Origin: CAIKZY01 sp044345075
GTDB lineage: Bacteria; Actinomycetota; Actinomycetes; S36-B12
Assembly: GCA_044345075.1 (NCBI GenBank)
Contig: JBIJBU010000066.1
Location: 1-9,863 of the forward strand
DNA length: 9,863 nucleotides
Reading direction: 5' to 3'
This document shows positions 1 to 5,701 of this stretch, piece by piece. The notes beneath the pieces were generated by a model. The model did not search any database and was not told the origin of the DNA. It saw only the letters and a list, made by a program, of their open reading frames with translations. The number at the start of each line of letters is the position of its first letter. The first letter of the stretch is position 1. A program made the translations under genes and the position numbers.

Positions 1-79
1 CGTGCCTCCTATTCGTGCGGCAAGCCGGGCCGAGGGGAGTCGGCGGATACCATCGGGGAATACCTCGACTGGGAGATTG
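1..79. other. Unresolved left edge, possible 3' end of an upstream gene
   Basis: No complete gene is visible here. The frame beginning at base 3 is open from the edge to a TGA at 78-80 that overlaps the pgsA ATG (TGATG), the same coupling seen elsewhere in this operon, so it could be the tail of an upstream gene. In actinobacteria a HIT-family hydrolase gene often precedes pgsA, but the 25 visible residues carry no recognisable motif. Against this reading, the frame starting at base 1 has the strongest G/C bias at third codon positions, yet it stays open to about 278 inside pgsA, which makes it an unlikely gene. The pgsA frame is also open back to a GTG at base 2. I cannot decide between these options. 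Confidence 0.3.
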
Positions 80-682
80 ATGCTCAACAATCCGAATGCC
101 CGCAAGGCGATGAGTGCGGTTCTCGAGCCGCCCGCCCGGCTTCTGCTGCGGATGCATGTCTCGCCAGATGCCATCACCGTTCTCGGCACGGTACTGGCCG
201 TCGCAACGGCCTTGATCTGCTTCCCGACCGGACAGTTCATTCTCGGACCACTGCTCATCACCGTGTTCGCGTTCAGTGATCTTCTCGACGGCACCATGGC
301 GCGCATGCGTGGCACCAGCGGACCGTGGGGAAACTTCCTCGACGCTACGCTCGATCGCATGGCTGATGGCGCTATTTTCGGCGGAATCGTCCTGTGGGCC
401 GCGATCAATGATCAGGTGGGGGTAGCGGCGGCTGCTCTGCTCTGCCTTGTCATGGGCCAGGTCACCTCGTACGCAAAGGCACGTGCCGAGGCTGTTGGCG
501 CGACGGCGAATGTCGGTATCGCCGAACGTGCAGAGCGCTTGATTGTTGTGCTTCTTGCGGTGTTCATCACCGGTTTCGGCGTGCCCTATGTCTTGCCCAT
601 CGCACTGTGGGCCCTCGGAGCACTGGGGTTCATCACCGTCATCCAGCGGATCTGGACTGTGCGCGGGCAACTGCGTCCATGA
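80..682 (+). CDS. pgsA: Phosphatidylinositol-phosphate synthase (CDP-alcohol phosphotransferase)
   Basis: A 200-residue integral membrane enzyme of the CDP-alcohol phosphotransferase family. It carries the full signature D-x2-D-G-x2-A-R-x8-G-x3-D-x3-D, with D67, D70, G71, A74, R75, G84, D88 and D92; these aspartates bind the metal ions and the CDP group. Several hydrophobic segments (about residues 32-48, 53-69, 97-110, 115-130, 154-168 and 172-188) fit the usual six-helix fold. The family includes phosphatidylglycerophosphate synthases, but the adjacent patA and pimA genes and the SYAKARAE motif (130-137) favour the actinobacterial enzyme that joins CDP-diacylglycerol to inositol phosphate, giving phosphatidylinositol phosphate. 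I chose the ATG at 80 because GGGAG lies just upstream (71-75) and the length suits the family. The frame is open to a GTG at base 2, but the added 26 residues are Arg/Ser-rich and look non-native. The stop overlaps patA (ATGA). Confidence 0.92.
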   Translation: MLNNPNARKAMSAVLEPPARLLLRMHVSPDAITVLGTVLAVATALICFPTGQFILGPLLITVFAFSDLLDGTMARMRGTSGPWGNFLDATLDRMADGAIFGGIVLWAAINDQVGVAAAALLCLVMGQVTSYAKARAEAVGATANVGIAERAERLIVVLLAVFITGFGVPYVLPIALWALGALGFITVIQRIWTVRGQLRP

Positions 683-1566
683 AGGCAGAGGTAGTTGACG
701 CGGCCACTGAAGCCGCATTCGGTCTCGGTTGGCGTGCGGTCAAGAAGATGCCCGAGGGTGCTTCGGACGCTCTCTTTCGCCGGCTGGCCGATCGAGCCTG
801 GCGCAAGGACGGAGAATCGGTTCGCCAGCTGGAGAGGAATCTCGCCCGAGTTCTTCCGGAACTCTCGCGCGATGAACTTCGTGAGCTGAGTCGCGAGGGA
901 ATGCGTAGTTACCTGCGCTATTGGAATGAGGCCTTTCGACTTCCGGCATGGAGCCACTCGAGAATTTCATCGACATTTGATCTGCAAGGCCACGAAGTCA
1001 TGGATGCCGCGATTAGTTCCGGTCAGGGAATCATCATGGCGCCAGGGCACATGGCGAACTGGGACCATGCGGGCGCGTGGGCGGCGCTCCGGTACGGAAG
1101 TGTCACCACCGTCGCGGAGAGATTGAAGCCCGAAGGCGTGTTCAACCAGTTCTTGGATTACCGGCGCACCTTGGGTATGGATGTTGTACCGCATGGTTCA
1201 CCTGACGTCATCCGTTCGCTCGCACGAACACTCAAGAGCGGCGGCCTTGTTGCCCTGCTGGGTGATCGCGATGTCGGTCGAAATGGGATCGATGTTCAGA
1301 TGTTCGGAGAAACGGCGCGCATTCCCGGAGGGCCTGCTCTCCTCTCGATCATGACCGGTGCTCCTCTGTATCCAGTGTCGATGTGGTTCGACGGCGAGAT
1401 GCTTCGAGGCCAGGTGTACCCGGCTGTTCCTGTTCCGTCCGATGGCGAAACCTCGGATCGAGTTGCCCAGGTTTGCCAAGGTCTTGCTGATGCGTTGTGT
1501 GATGGCATCCGTCGTCACCCCGCGGATTGGCACATGATGCAAAAGGTCTGGGTGAGCGATCTATGA
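679..1566 (+). CDS. patA: Phosphatidylinositol mannoside acyltransferase (LpxL/HtrB-like)
   Basis: A 295-residue member of the lipid A acyltransferase-like family. The acyltransferase signature H-x4-D is seen as HMANWD (H124, D129), with the His the expected catalytic base. Later blocks typical of the family are a GDRDVGR segment (195-201) and a FGETARIPGGPALL segment, the latter likely lining the acyl-donor pocket. In mycobacteria PatA transfers a palmitoyl group from acyl-CoA to the 6-position of the first mannose of PIM1 or PIM2 at the cytoplasmic membrane face; placement between pgsA and pimA makes the same role likely here. There is no signal peptide, as expected for a peripheral membrane enzyme. 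The ATG at 679 overlaps the pgsA stop as ATGA, implying translational coupling. An upstream ATG at 607 in the same frame lies deep inside pgsA and is rejected. Acyl-chain preference cannot be read from sequence. Confidence 0.93.
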   Translation: MKAEVVDAATEAAFGLGWRAVKKMPEGASDALFRRLADRAWRKDGESVRQLERNLARVLPELSRDELRELSREGMRSYLRYWNEAFRLPAWSHSRISSTFDLQGHEVMDAAISSGQGIIMAPGHMANWDHAGAWAALRYGSVTTVAERLKPEGVFNQFLDYRRTLGMDVVPHGSPDVIRSLARTLKSGGLVALLGDRDVGRNGIDVQMFGETARIPGGPALLSIMTGAPLYPVSMWFDGEMLRGQVYPAVPVPSDGETSDRVAQVCQGLADALCDGIRRHPADWHMMQKVWVSDL

Positions 1567-2726
1567 GGATCGGAATCGTCTGCCCGTACGCCTGGGACGC
1601 GCCCGGTGGTGTGCGCTCCCATGTTGCCGATCTCGCGCAGACATTGATTGCACGAGGCCATGAGGTCAGCGTGCTCGCGCCGATTGATGAGCATGAAGAT
1701 GTTCCTGACTGGATCGTCGACGGTGGCCGTCCGGTCTCGGTTCCGTACAACGGATCCGTGGCTAAGTTGAGTTTCGGCGTGAAGGCCACCGGGCGTGTGC
1801 GCCGCTGGATTCGCGACGGTGATTTCGACGTCCTTCATGTTCACGAGCCACTTGCGCCGAGCCTTTCGCTCCTGGCCTGTTGGGTGGGCCGCGGACCAAT
1901 CGTGGCCACCTGGCATTCTTCCTCGGAGCGATCGCGCATGCTTTCGGCCGGGTTCTACATTGCGCAGACCGCGATGGAAAAAGTCATTGCCCGTATTGCA
2001 GTGAGCGAGGATGCGCGCCGCTTCCTCGTGGGCCATGTTGGTGGTGACGCCGTGGTGATTCCCAACGGCGTCAGGGTGAGCGACTTCGTCACTGAGGAAA
2101 GGCTTCCCGAATTTGATCCTGCTCGCCCCAGCATGGTATTTCTCGGCCGGATGGATGAGCCACGCAAGGGGCTCCACGTTCTCGTGGGCGCGCTTCCGGA
2201 GATCGTGGCGAAGGTTCCCAATGTTCAGGTGGTCATCGTTGGCCCGGGGGACATCGATGATCAGCGCGAGAGCCTCAACCCTTCGGTGCGAGACAACGTT
2301 GTGTACCTGGGTCGTGTCAGCGATGCCGACAAGGCGCGCGCATTCGCGAGCGCCGATATCTACATCGCGCCGCATACTGGCGGTGAGTCCTTCGGGATTG
2401 TCCTTGCCGAGGCGATGGCCGCATCCACGGCCGTCCTTGCTTCGGACCTTCCTGCTTTCCGAAATGTGCTTGCCGACGGAGAAGCCGGGCGTCTATTCCC
2501 GACGGGTGACTGTGCGGCACTCGCTCAGGCCGCGGTAGATCTCCTGACAGATGCGTCGGCTCGCGAGGCCCTCGTCACCGCTGGCCGATCGCGGGTGATG
2601 GACTTCGATTGGGATCACGTGGTCGATGACGTCATCGCCGTGTATGACAGCGTCACGGTCAACGGCGAGCATGTGACCGAGGATCTTCGTGGGCAGCTTG
2701 TCGGCCGACTGATGGGGCGTGGCTGA
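1563..2726 (+). CDS. pimA: Phosphatidylinositol alpha-mannosyltransferase PimA (GT4, GT-B fold)
   Basis: A 387-residue GT4 glycosyltransferase that transfers mannose from GDP-mannose to the 2-position of the inositol ring of phosphatidylinositol, the first committed step of PIM synthesis, at the inner face of the membrane. The N-terminal Rossmann domain has the acceptor-side GGVRSHV loop (residues 15-21) and H118. The C-terminal nucleotide-sugar domain has R196 and K202 in a GRMDEPRKGL segment, and the E-x7-E motif with E275 and E283. H118, R196 and K202 fall at the same numbers I recall for the active-site residues of Mycobacterium smegmatis PimA, which supports both the assignment and the start. 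The ATG at 1563 overlaps the patA stop (ATGA), and the stop overlaps the next start (TGATG). No signal peptide or membrane helix is seen. Other GT4 enzymes look similar, but this operon setting is specific. Confidence 0.95.
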   Translation: MRIGIVCPYAWDAPGGVRSHVADLAQTLIARGHEVSVLAPIDEHEDVPDWIVDGGRPVSVPYNGSVAKLSFGVKATGRVRRWIRDGDFDVLHVHEPLAPSLSLLACWVGRGPIVATWHSSSERSRMLSAGFYIAQTAMEKVIARIAVSEDARRFLVGHVGGDAVVIPNGVRVSDFVTEERLPEFDPARPSMVFLGRMDEPRKGLHVLVGALPEIVAKVPNVQVVIVGPGDIDDQRESLNPSVRDNVVYLGRVSDADKARAFASADIYIAPHTGGESFGIVLAEAMAASTAVLASDLPAFRNVLADGEAGRLFPTGDCAALAQAAVDLLTDASAREALVTAGRSRVMDFDWDHVVDDVIAVYDSVTVNGEHVTEDLRGQLVGRLMGRG

Positions 2727-3274
2727 TGTCCTGGCAGTTGATCGCGCTCATCGCCTTCCTCGTGATCGTCTTCGGGCTTTACGTGAGCATGACGGCCGGG
2801 CGACTAGATCGTCTGCATCAGCGGATTGATACCTCAGCACTAGGCCTCGATGCGTTGTTACTGCGGCGGTCAGCCGTGGCGCTGGAGCTCGCGACGTCAG
2901 GGGTGATGGATCCTGCCTCGGCCATCGTGCTCGCTGAGGCCGCCCACGGTGCGCGAACAGCGGGGGAGCAGGACCCACTCGCGCGCGCGAGCGCCGAGAA
3001 TGAACTCACCCAGGCGCTGGTGATTGCCCTGGGCGAACCGGAGGAGCTGGCGTTGATTCGAGAGTCAGCGTCCGGTGTCGAACTCCTTGCTGAGCTCGAT
3101 GCGGCGTGCCGAAGGGTTGAACTGGGCCGCCGATTCCTCAATGACGCAGTTCGCGCCTGCCGCGCCGTGCGCCGCCAGTTTCTGGTGAGGGCCCTCCGTC
3201 TCGCGGGCCACGCCCCCTGGCCGCAGACCTGGGAGATGGACGACTCTGTGCCCGTCGGGCTTGTTGAGCGCTGA
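2726..3274 (+). CDS. Conserved actinobacterial membrane-anchored protein, LemA-like
   Basis: A 182-residue protein with one N-terminal transmembrane helix (about residues 4-22) and a long, mostly helical, charged soluble part. I recognise the layout as the unnamed membrane protein that follows pimA in many actinobacteria, but no biochemical role is known to me. After the helix comes an RLDRLHQRIDTSALGLDALLLRRS stretch, with the charged/hydrophobic rhythm and paired arginines of the first LemA helices; near the C-terminus, RRFLNDAVRACR (about 135-146) resembles the LemA YNxxVRxYN block. I therefore call it LemA-like with low certainty: the canonical Asn/Trp positions are missing, so it would be divergent. 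It lacks enzyme motifs, notably a Nudix box, which some actinobacteria encode nearby. The TGATG junction with pimA implies coupled translation and a function linked to PIM synthesis or the membrane. Confidence 0.8.
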   Translation: MSWQLIALIAFLVIVFGLYVSMTAGRLDRLHQRIDTSALGLDALLLRRSAVALELATSGVMDPASAIVLAEAAHGARTAGEQDPLARASAENELTQALVIALGEPEELALIRESASGVELLAELDAACRRVELGRRFLNDAVRACRAVRRQFLVRALRLAGHAPWPQTWEMDDSVPVGLVER

Positions 3275-3279
3275 GGCTC

Positions 3280-3285
3280 TACGAT
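3280..3285 (+). promoter_or_regulatory. Candidate -10 element upstream of pdxS
   Basis: TACGAT fits the actinobacterial TAnnnT -10 pattern and lies six bases after the stop of the preceding gene, giving a leader of about 43 bases. No convincing -35 hexamer sits 16-19 bases upstream; TTGTTG at 3261-3266 is only 13 bases away, which is too close. Plausible because this is the first real gap after four overlapping genes and because the pathway changes here, but unproven. Confidence 0.4.
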
Positions 3286-3294
3286 GGAGGCCCG

Positions 3295-3312
3295 TCGCAG
3301 CGACTGCTGCGA
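3295..3312 (+). promoter_or_regulatory. Perfect inverted repeat in the pdxS leader (hairpin or operator)
   Basis: TCGCAGC-GACT-GCTGCGA forms a perfect 7-bp stem with a 4-base loop. It starts about ten bases after the candidate -10 element, so it would lie at or near the 5' end of the pdxST mRNA. It could be an mRNA 5' stem, a protein operator spanning 18 bp, or an imperfect terminator for the PIM operon; no T-run follows, which argues against a classic intrinsic terminator. The symmetry is seen; the role is inferred. Confidence 0.45.
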
Positions 3313-3323
3313 GGTCACGTCAT

Positions 3324-3329
3324 AAGGGG
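3324..3329 (+). promoter_or_regulatory. Shine-Dalgarno sequence of pdxS
   Basis: AAGGGG ends five bases before the GTG at 3335. It decides the start: the next in-frame candidates lie within the conserved body of PdxS, so this GTG is the initiation codon. Confidence 0.7.
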
Positions 3330-3334
3330 TCGTC

Positions 3335-4252
3335 GTGTCAGACGCGTCTGCAGTAGTGGGTACCGATCGCGTGAAGCGCGGCATGGCCGAGATGCTCAAG
3401 GGCGGCGTGATCATGGACGTCGTCACTCCCGAGCAGGCTCGTATTGCCGAGGATGCCGGCGCCGTGGCAGTTATGGCTCTCGAGCGAGTTCCCGCTGATA
3501 TTCGCGCCCAGGGCGGCGTCTCCCGCATGTCGGACCCCGACATGATCGAGGGCATCATCAATGAGGTGTCAATCCCGGTCATGGCCAAGGCCCGCATCGG
3601 TCATTTTGTCGAGGCTCAGGTCATTCAGTCCCTCGGTGTTGACTACATCGACGAGTCTGAGGTTCTCACCCCCGCCGATTACGCCAACCACATCGACAAG
3701 TGGCAGTTCACCGTTCCCTTCGTCTGCGGCGCTACCAACCTCGGCGAGGCACTGCGTCGCATCAATGAAGGTGCCGCCATGATTCGCTCCAAAGGCGAGG
3801 CCGGCACCGGCGATGTCTCCAACGCCGTCACCCACATGCGCACCATCCGTGCGGAAATCAATCGTTTATCGTCGATGGCAGAGGATGAGCTTTACGTTGC
3901 AGCCAAGGAACTTCAGGCTCCGTACGCGCTCGTCGTGGAGGTGGCTCGCAAGCGTGCGCTCCCCGTCGTTCTGTTCACGGCCGGTGGAATCGCGACGCCC
4001 GCTGATGCGGCAATGATGATGCAGCTGGGTGCCGATGGAGTCTTCGTCGGATCCGGCATCTTCAAGAGTGGGTCCGGTGCTGCTAGCCCTGCTGATGCGC
4101 TCAAGCGCGCTGAGGCCATCGTGCGCGCTACGCGTCATTACACCGAGCCCGACGTGATCGCCGAAGTGTCGCGCGGTCTGGGTGAGGCCATGGTCGGCAT
4201 CAACGTCGCCGATATCCCGGTGCACCATCGCCTTGAGGATCGAGGCTGGTGA
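3335..4252 (+). CDS. pdxS: Pyridoxal 5'-phosphate synthase subunit PdxS (lyase/synthase)
   Basis: A 305-residue TIM-barrel enzyme that condenses ribose 5-phosphate, glyceraldehyde 3-phosphate and ammonia to pyridoxal 5'-phosphate in the DXP-independent vitamin B6 pathway. The conserved core starts at GTDRVKRGMAEMLKGGVIMD. D28, K85 (in PVMAKARIGH) and K153 (in IRSKGEAGTGDV) match Bacillus subtilis D24, K81 and K149 with a constant offset of four; the two lysines carry the successive covalent intermediates. The phosphate-binding loop and the GADGVFVGSGIFKS segment are intact, and the length is normal for the family. It works as a dodecamer with PdxT subunits docked on the outside to supply ammonia. 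Start is GTG with a clear Shine-Dalgarno. The stop overlaps pdxT by four bases (GTGA), fitting the need for balanced subunits. The leader has its own candidate promoter and an inverted repeat. Confidence 0.98.
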   Translation: MSDASAVVGTDRVKRGMAEMLKGGVIMDVVTPEQARIAEDAGAVAVMALERVPADIRAQGGVSRMSDPDMIEGIINEVSIPVMAKARIGHFVEAQVIQSLGVDYIDESEVLTPADYANHIDKWQFTVPFVCGATNLGEALRRINEGAAMIRSKGEAGTGDVSNAVTHMRTIRAEINRLSSMAEDELYVAAKELQAPYALVVEVARKRALPVVLFTAGGIATPADAAMMMQLGADGVFVGSGIFKSGSGAASPADALKRAEAIVRATRHYTEPDVIAEVSRGLGEAMVGINVADIPVHHRLEDRGW

Positions 4253-4857
4253 TCCCCGCGCCGATCATCGGCGTGCTCGCCATCCAAGGGGCCGTGCGAG
4301 AGCACATTGCCCTCCTCGAAGCGGCAGGTGCGCACGCGGTGCCCGTGAAGCACCCCGCGGATCTTGCGCAGATCACGGGCATCGTGCTTCCCGGTGGAGA
4401 ATCCACCACGATCTCCAAGCTGGCGGTGATCGACGGGCTCATGGAGCCACTGCGAGATTTCGCGGCCTCGGGCTTGCCGATGTACGGGTCATGCGCGGGG
4501 ATGATCTTGCTCGCTGATCGCATTCTTGACGGGCGCCCGGATCAAGAGTCCATCGGCGGAATCGACATGACTGTCCGCCGTAATGCCTTCGGACGTCAGG
4601 TCGACTCCTTCGAGGGTGGCATTGACCTCGAAGGCATTGATGGTGGCCCGTTCCCTGGTGTCTTCATTCGGGCGCCCTGGGTCGAGGAAATCGGTGCACG
4701 AGTCGAAGTGATTGGCCGGGTCGGCGCAGGAGCCGCCGCAGGTAGGATCGTGGCGGTTCGAGACCGGAATCTCATTGCCACGAGCTTTCATCCCGAACTC
4801 ACCGGGGATACCCGGGTTCATCAGTATTTTGTCGAGATGGTGAGGCAGGCAGCATGA
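4249..4857 (+). CDS. pdxT: Pyridoxal 5'-phosphate synthase glutaminase subunit PdxT
   Basis: A 202-residue class I glutamine amidotransferase that hydrolyses glutamine and channels the ammonia to PdxS. The catalytic triad is visible: nucleophile C82 in GSCAGM, and H181 with E183 in FHPELTGD. The GGESTT motif (49-54), which helps form the oxyanion hole and glutamine site, and the N-terminal IGVLAIQGAVREH block are typical of PdxT/SNO proteins and separate it from other amidotransferases. The GTG at 4249 overlaps the pdxS stop as GTGA; it has no strong ribosome site of its own, so it is probably translated by coupling from pdxS. Its own stop overlaps the yebC start (ATGA). Length is normal and no key residue is missing. 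The protein is expected to be cytosolic and active as glutaminase only when bound to PdxS. Confidence 0.97.
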   Translation: MIPAPIIGVLAIQGAVREHIALLEAAGAHAVPVKHPADLAQITGIVLPGGESTTISKLAVIDGLMEPLRDFAASGLPMYGSCAGMILLADRILDGRPDQESIGGIDMTVRRNAFGRQVDSFEGGIDLEGIDGGPFPGVFIRAPWVEEIGARVEVIGRVGAGAAAGRIVAVRDRNLIATSFHPELTGDTRVHQYFVEMVRQAA

Positions 4858-5606
4858 GCGGCCATTCCAAATGGGCGACGACCAAGCACAAGAAGGCCGT
4901 CATCGATGCCAAGCGAGGCAAGCTCTTCGCGCGCATGATCAAGAACATTGAGGTGGCGGCACGCACCGGTGGTGCCGATCCCGCGGGCAACCCCACCCTC
5001 TACGACGCCATCCAAAAGGCCAAGAAGAGCTCGGTACCGGCTGACAACATCGAGCGTGCGGTCAAGCGCGGCTCCGGTGCCGAAACCGGTGGAGCCGACT
5101 GGCAAACCATCATGTATGAGGGTTACGGCCCCAATGGCGTTGCGGTTCTCATCGAGTGCCTCACGGATAACCGCAATCGCGCAGCTGGCGAGGTGCGGGT
5201 AGGTATGACCCGCAACGGTGGGTCGATGGCCGACCCAGGATCGGTGTCCTACCTCTTCACTCGTAAGGGCGTCGTGATCGTCCCGAAATCATCCGAACTC
5301 ACTGAGGACGACCTCCTGATGGTCGTCCTTGATGCCGGGGCCGAGGAGGTCAATGACCTCGGGGAGTCCTTCGAGATTGTCTCGGAGGCCACCGATCTCG
5401 TCGCCGTGCGCACGGCTGTTCAGGCCGCTGGCATGGACTACGAGTCCGCCGATTCCACCTTCATGCCCACCATGACCGTCGAACTCGATGAGGAGGGAGC
5501 CCGCAAGGTCTTCCGGCTCATCGAGGCCCTCGAGGATTGCGACGACATCCAAAACGTCTACGCGAACTTCGATGTCAGCGACGAGGTCCTGGCAGCAATC
5601 GACTAG
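4854..5606 (+). CDS. yebC: YebC/PmpR/TACO1 family protein
   Basis: A 250-residue cytosolic protein of the YebC/TACO1 family, full length. The N-terminus MSGHSKWATTKHKKAVIDAK, together with DAIQKAKKSSVPADNIERAVKRG (52-74), is the family hallmark and resembles the type I branch. The remainder, with YEGYGPNGVAVLIE and a C-terminal ferredoxin-like part, is also standard. The family was long annotated as DNA-binding transcriptional regulators; more recent work on bacterial YebC and mitochondrial TACO1 supports a ribosome-associated role in relieving stalling on proline-rich stretches. Either way the name should not be read as a proven repressor of ruv. The start overlaps the pdxT stop (ATGA), so it is co-transcribed with pdxST; the 95-bp gap to ruvC contains a separate promoter. 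Placement just before ruvCAB is widely conserved in bacteria. Confidence 0.96.
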   Translation: MSGHSKWATTKHKKAVIDAKRGKLFARMIKNIEVAARTGGADPAGNPTLYDAIQKAKKSSVPADNIERAVKRGSGAETGGADWQTIMYEGYGPNGVAVLIECLTDNRNRAAGEVRVGMTRNGGSMADPGSVSYLFTRKGVVIVPKSSELTEDDLLMVVLDAGAEEVNDLGESFEIVSEATDLVAVRTAVQAAGMDYESADSTFMPTMTVELDEEGARKVFRLIEALEDCDDIQNVYANFDVSDEVLAAID

Positions 5607-5616
5607 CGAGCCCTTG

Positions 5617-5630
5617 GGCGGCGCGCCGCC
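5617..5630 (+). repeat. GC-only 14-bp palindrome after yebC
   Basis: GGCGGCGCGCCGCC is perfectly self-complementary and lies 11 bases after the yebC stop. As RNA it could form only a 5-bp stem with a CGCG loop, and no T-run follows, so if it is a terminator for pdxST-yebC it is a weak, non-canonical one. It also contains a CGCGCC-type restriction palindrome, so chance in GC-rich DNA is a real alternative. Confidence 0.3.
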
Positions 5631-5637
5631 GGAGTGC

Positions 5638-5666
5638 TTGGCCCGGCCCATATTCCCCATTAGAGT
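5638..5666 (+). promoter_or_regulatory. Promoter of the ruvCAB operon
   Basis: A -35 hexamer TTGGCC (5638-5643) and a -10 hexamer TAGAGT (5661-5666) are separated by exactly 17 bases, matching the actinobacterial sigma-70-type pattern (TTGnnn, TAnnnT). The predicted transcription start at about 5672-5674 falls inside the LexA box immediately downstream. It is the best-formed promoter in the window and makes ruvCAB a transcription unit separate from yebC. Confidence 0.7.
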
Positions 5667-5668
5667 GT

Positions 5669-5682
5669 CGAACACATGTTCG
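5669..5682 (+). promoter_or_regulatory. LexA-binding SOS box upstream of ruvC
   Basis: CGAACACATGTTCG is a perfect match to the Gram-positive SOS box CGAAC-N4-GTTCG, with both half-sites intact and a palindromic CATG-containing centre. The 5' flanking base is T, as in the mycobacterial consensus TCGAAC; the 3' flank is G instead of A. It starts two bases after the -10 element and covers the predicted transcription start, so bound LexA should block initiation until RecA-stimulated cleavage after DNA damage. ruv genes are LexA targets in several bacteria, including mycobacteria, which fits. Confidence 0.9.
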
Positions 5683-5692
5683 GATAGCGCTC

Positions 5693-5698
5693 GGAGGG
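5693..5698 (+). promoter_or_regulatory. Shine-Dalgarno sequence of ruvC
   Basis: GGAGGG lies three bases before the ATG at 5702. It selects this ATG over an in-frame ATG at 5537, which lies inside yebC and upstream of the promoter and would add 55 residues foreign to the family. Confidence 0.75.
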
Positions 5699-5701
5699 CA
5701 C

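Noticed and set aside
1515..2375. A 286-codon open frame on the minus strand opposite pimA
   Set aside because: It lies wholly over patA/pimA, has no recognisable motif, and is explained by the codon bias of the plus-strand gene; pimA active-site residues show which strand codes.
3261..3285. TTGTTG with TACGAT as a full pdxS promoter
   Set aside because: The spacer is only 13 bases, too short for a sigma-70-type promoter; only the -10 element is kept as a candidate.
2818..3597. A 259-codon minus-strand open frame spanning the LemA-like gene, the pdxS leader and the 5' part of pdxS
   Set aside because: It crosses the intergenic leader, is Ser/Arg/Thr/Ala-rich in the way shadows of GC-rich genes are, and opposes clearly conserved PdxS coding sequence.
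5537..5701. A longer RuvC starting at 5537
   Set aside because: The extension lies within yebC and upstream of the promoter and LexA box; the ATG at 5702 has a Shine-Dalgarno and starts at the conserved RuvC N-terminus.
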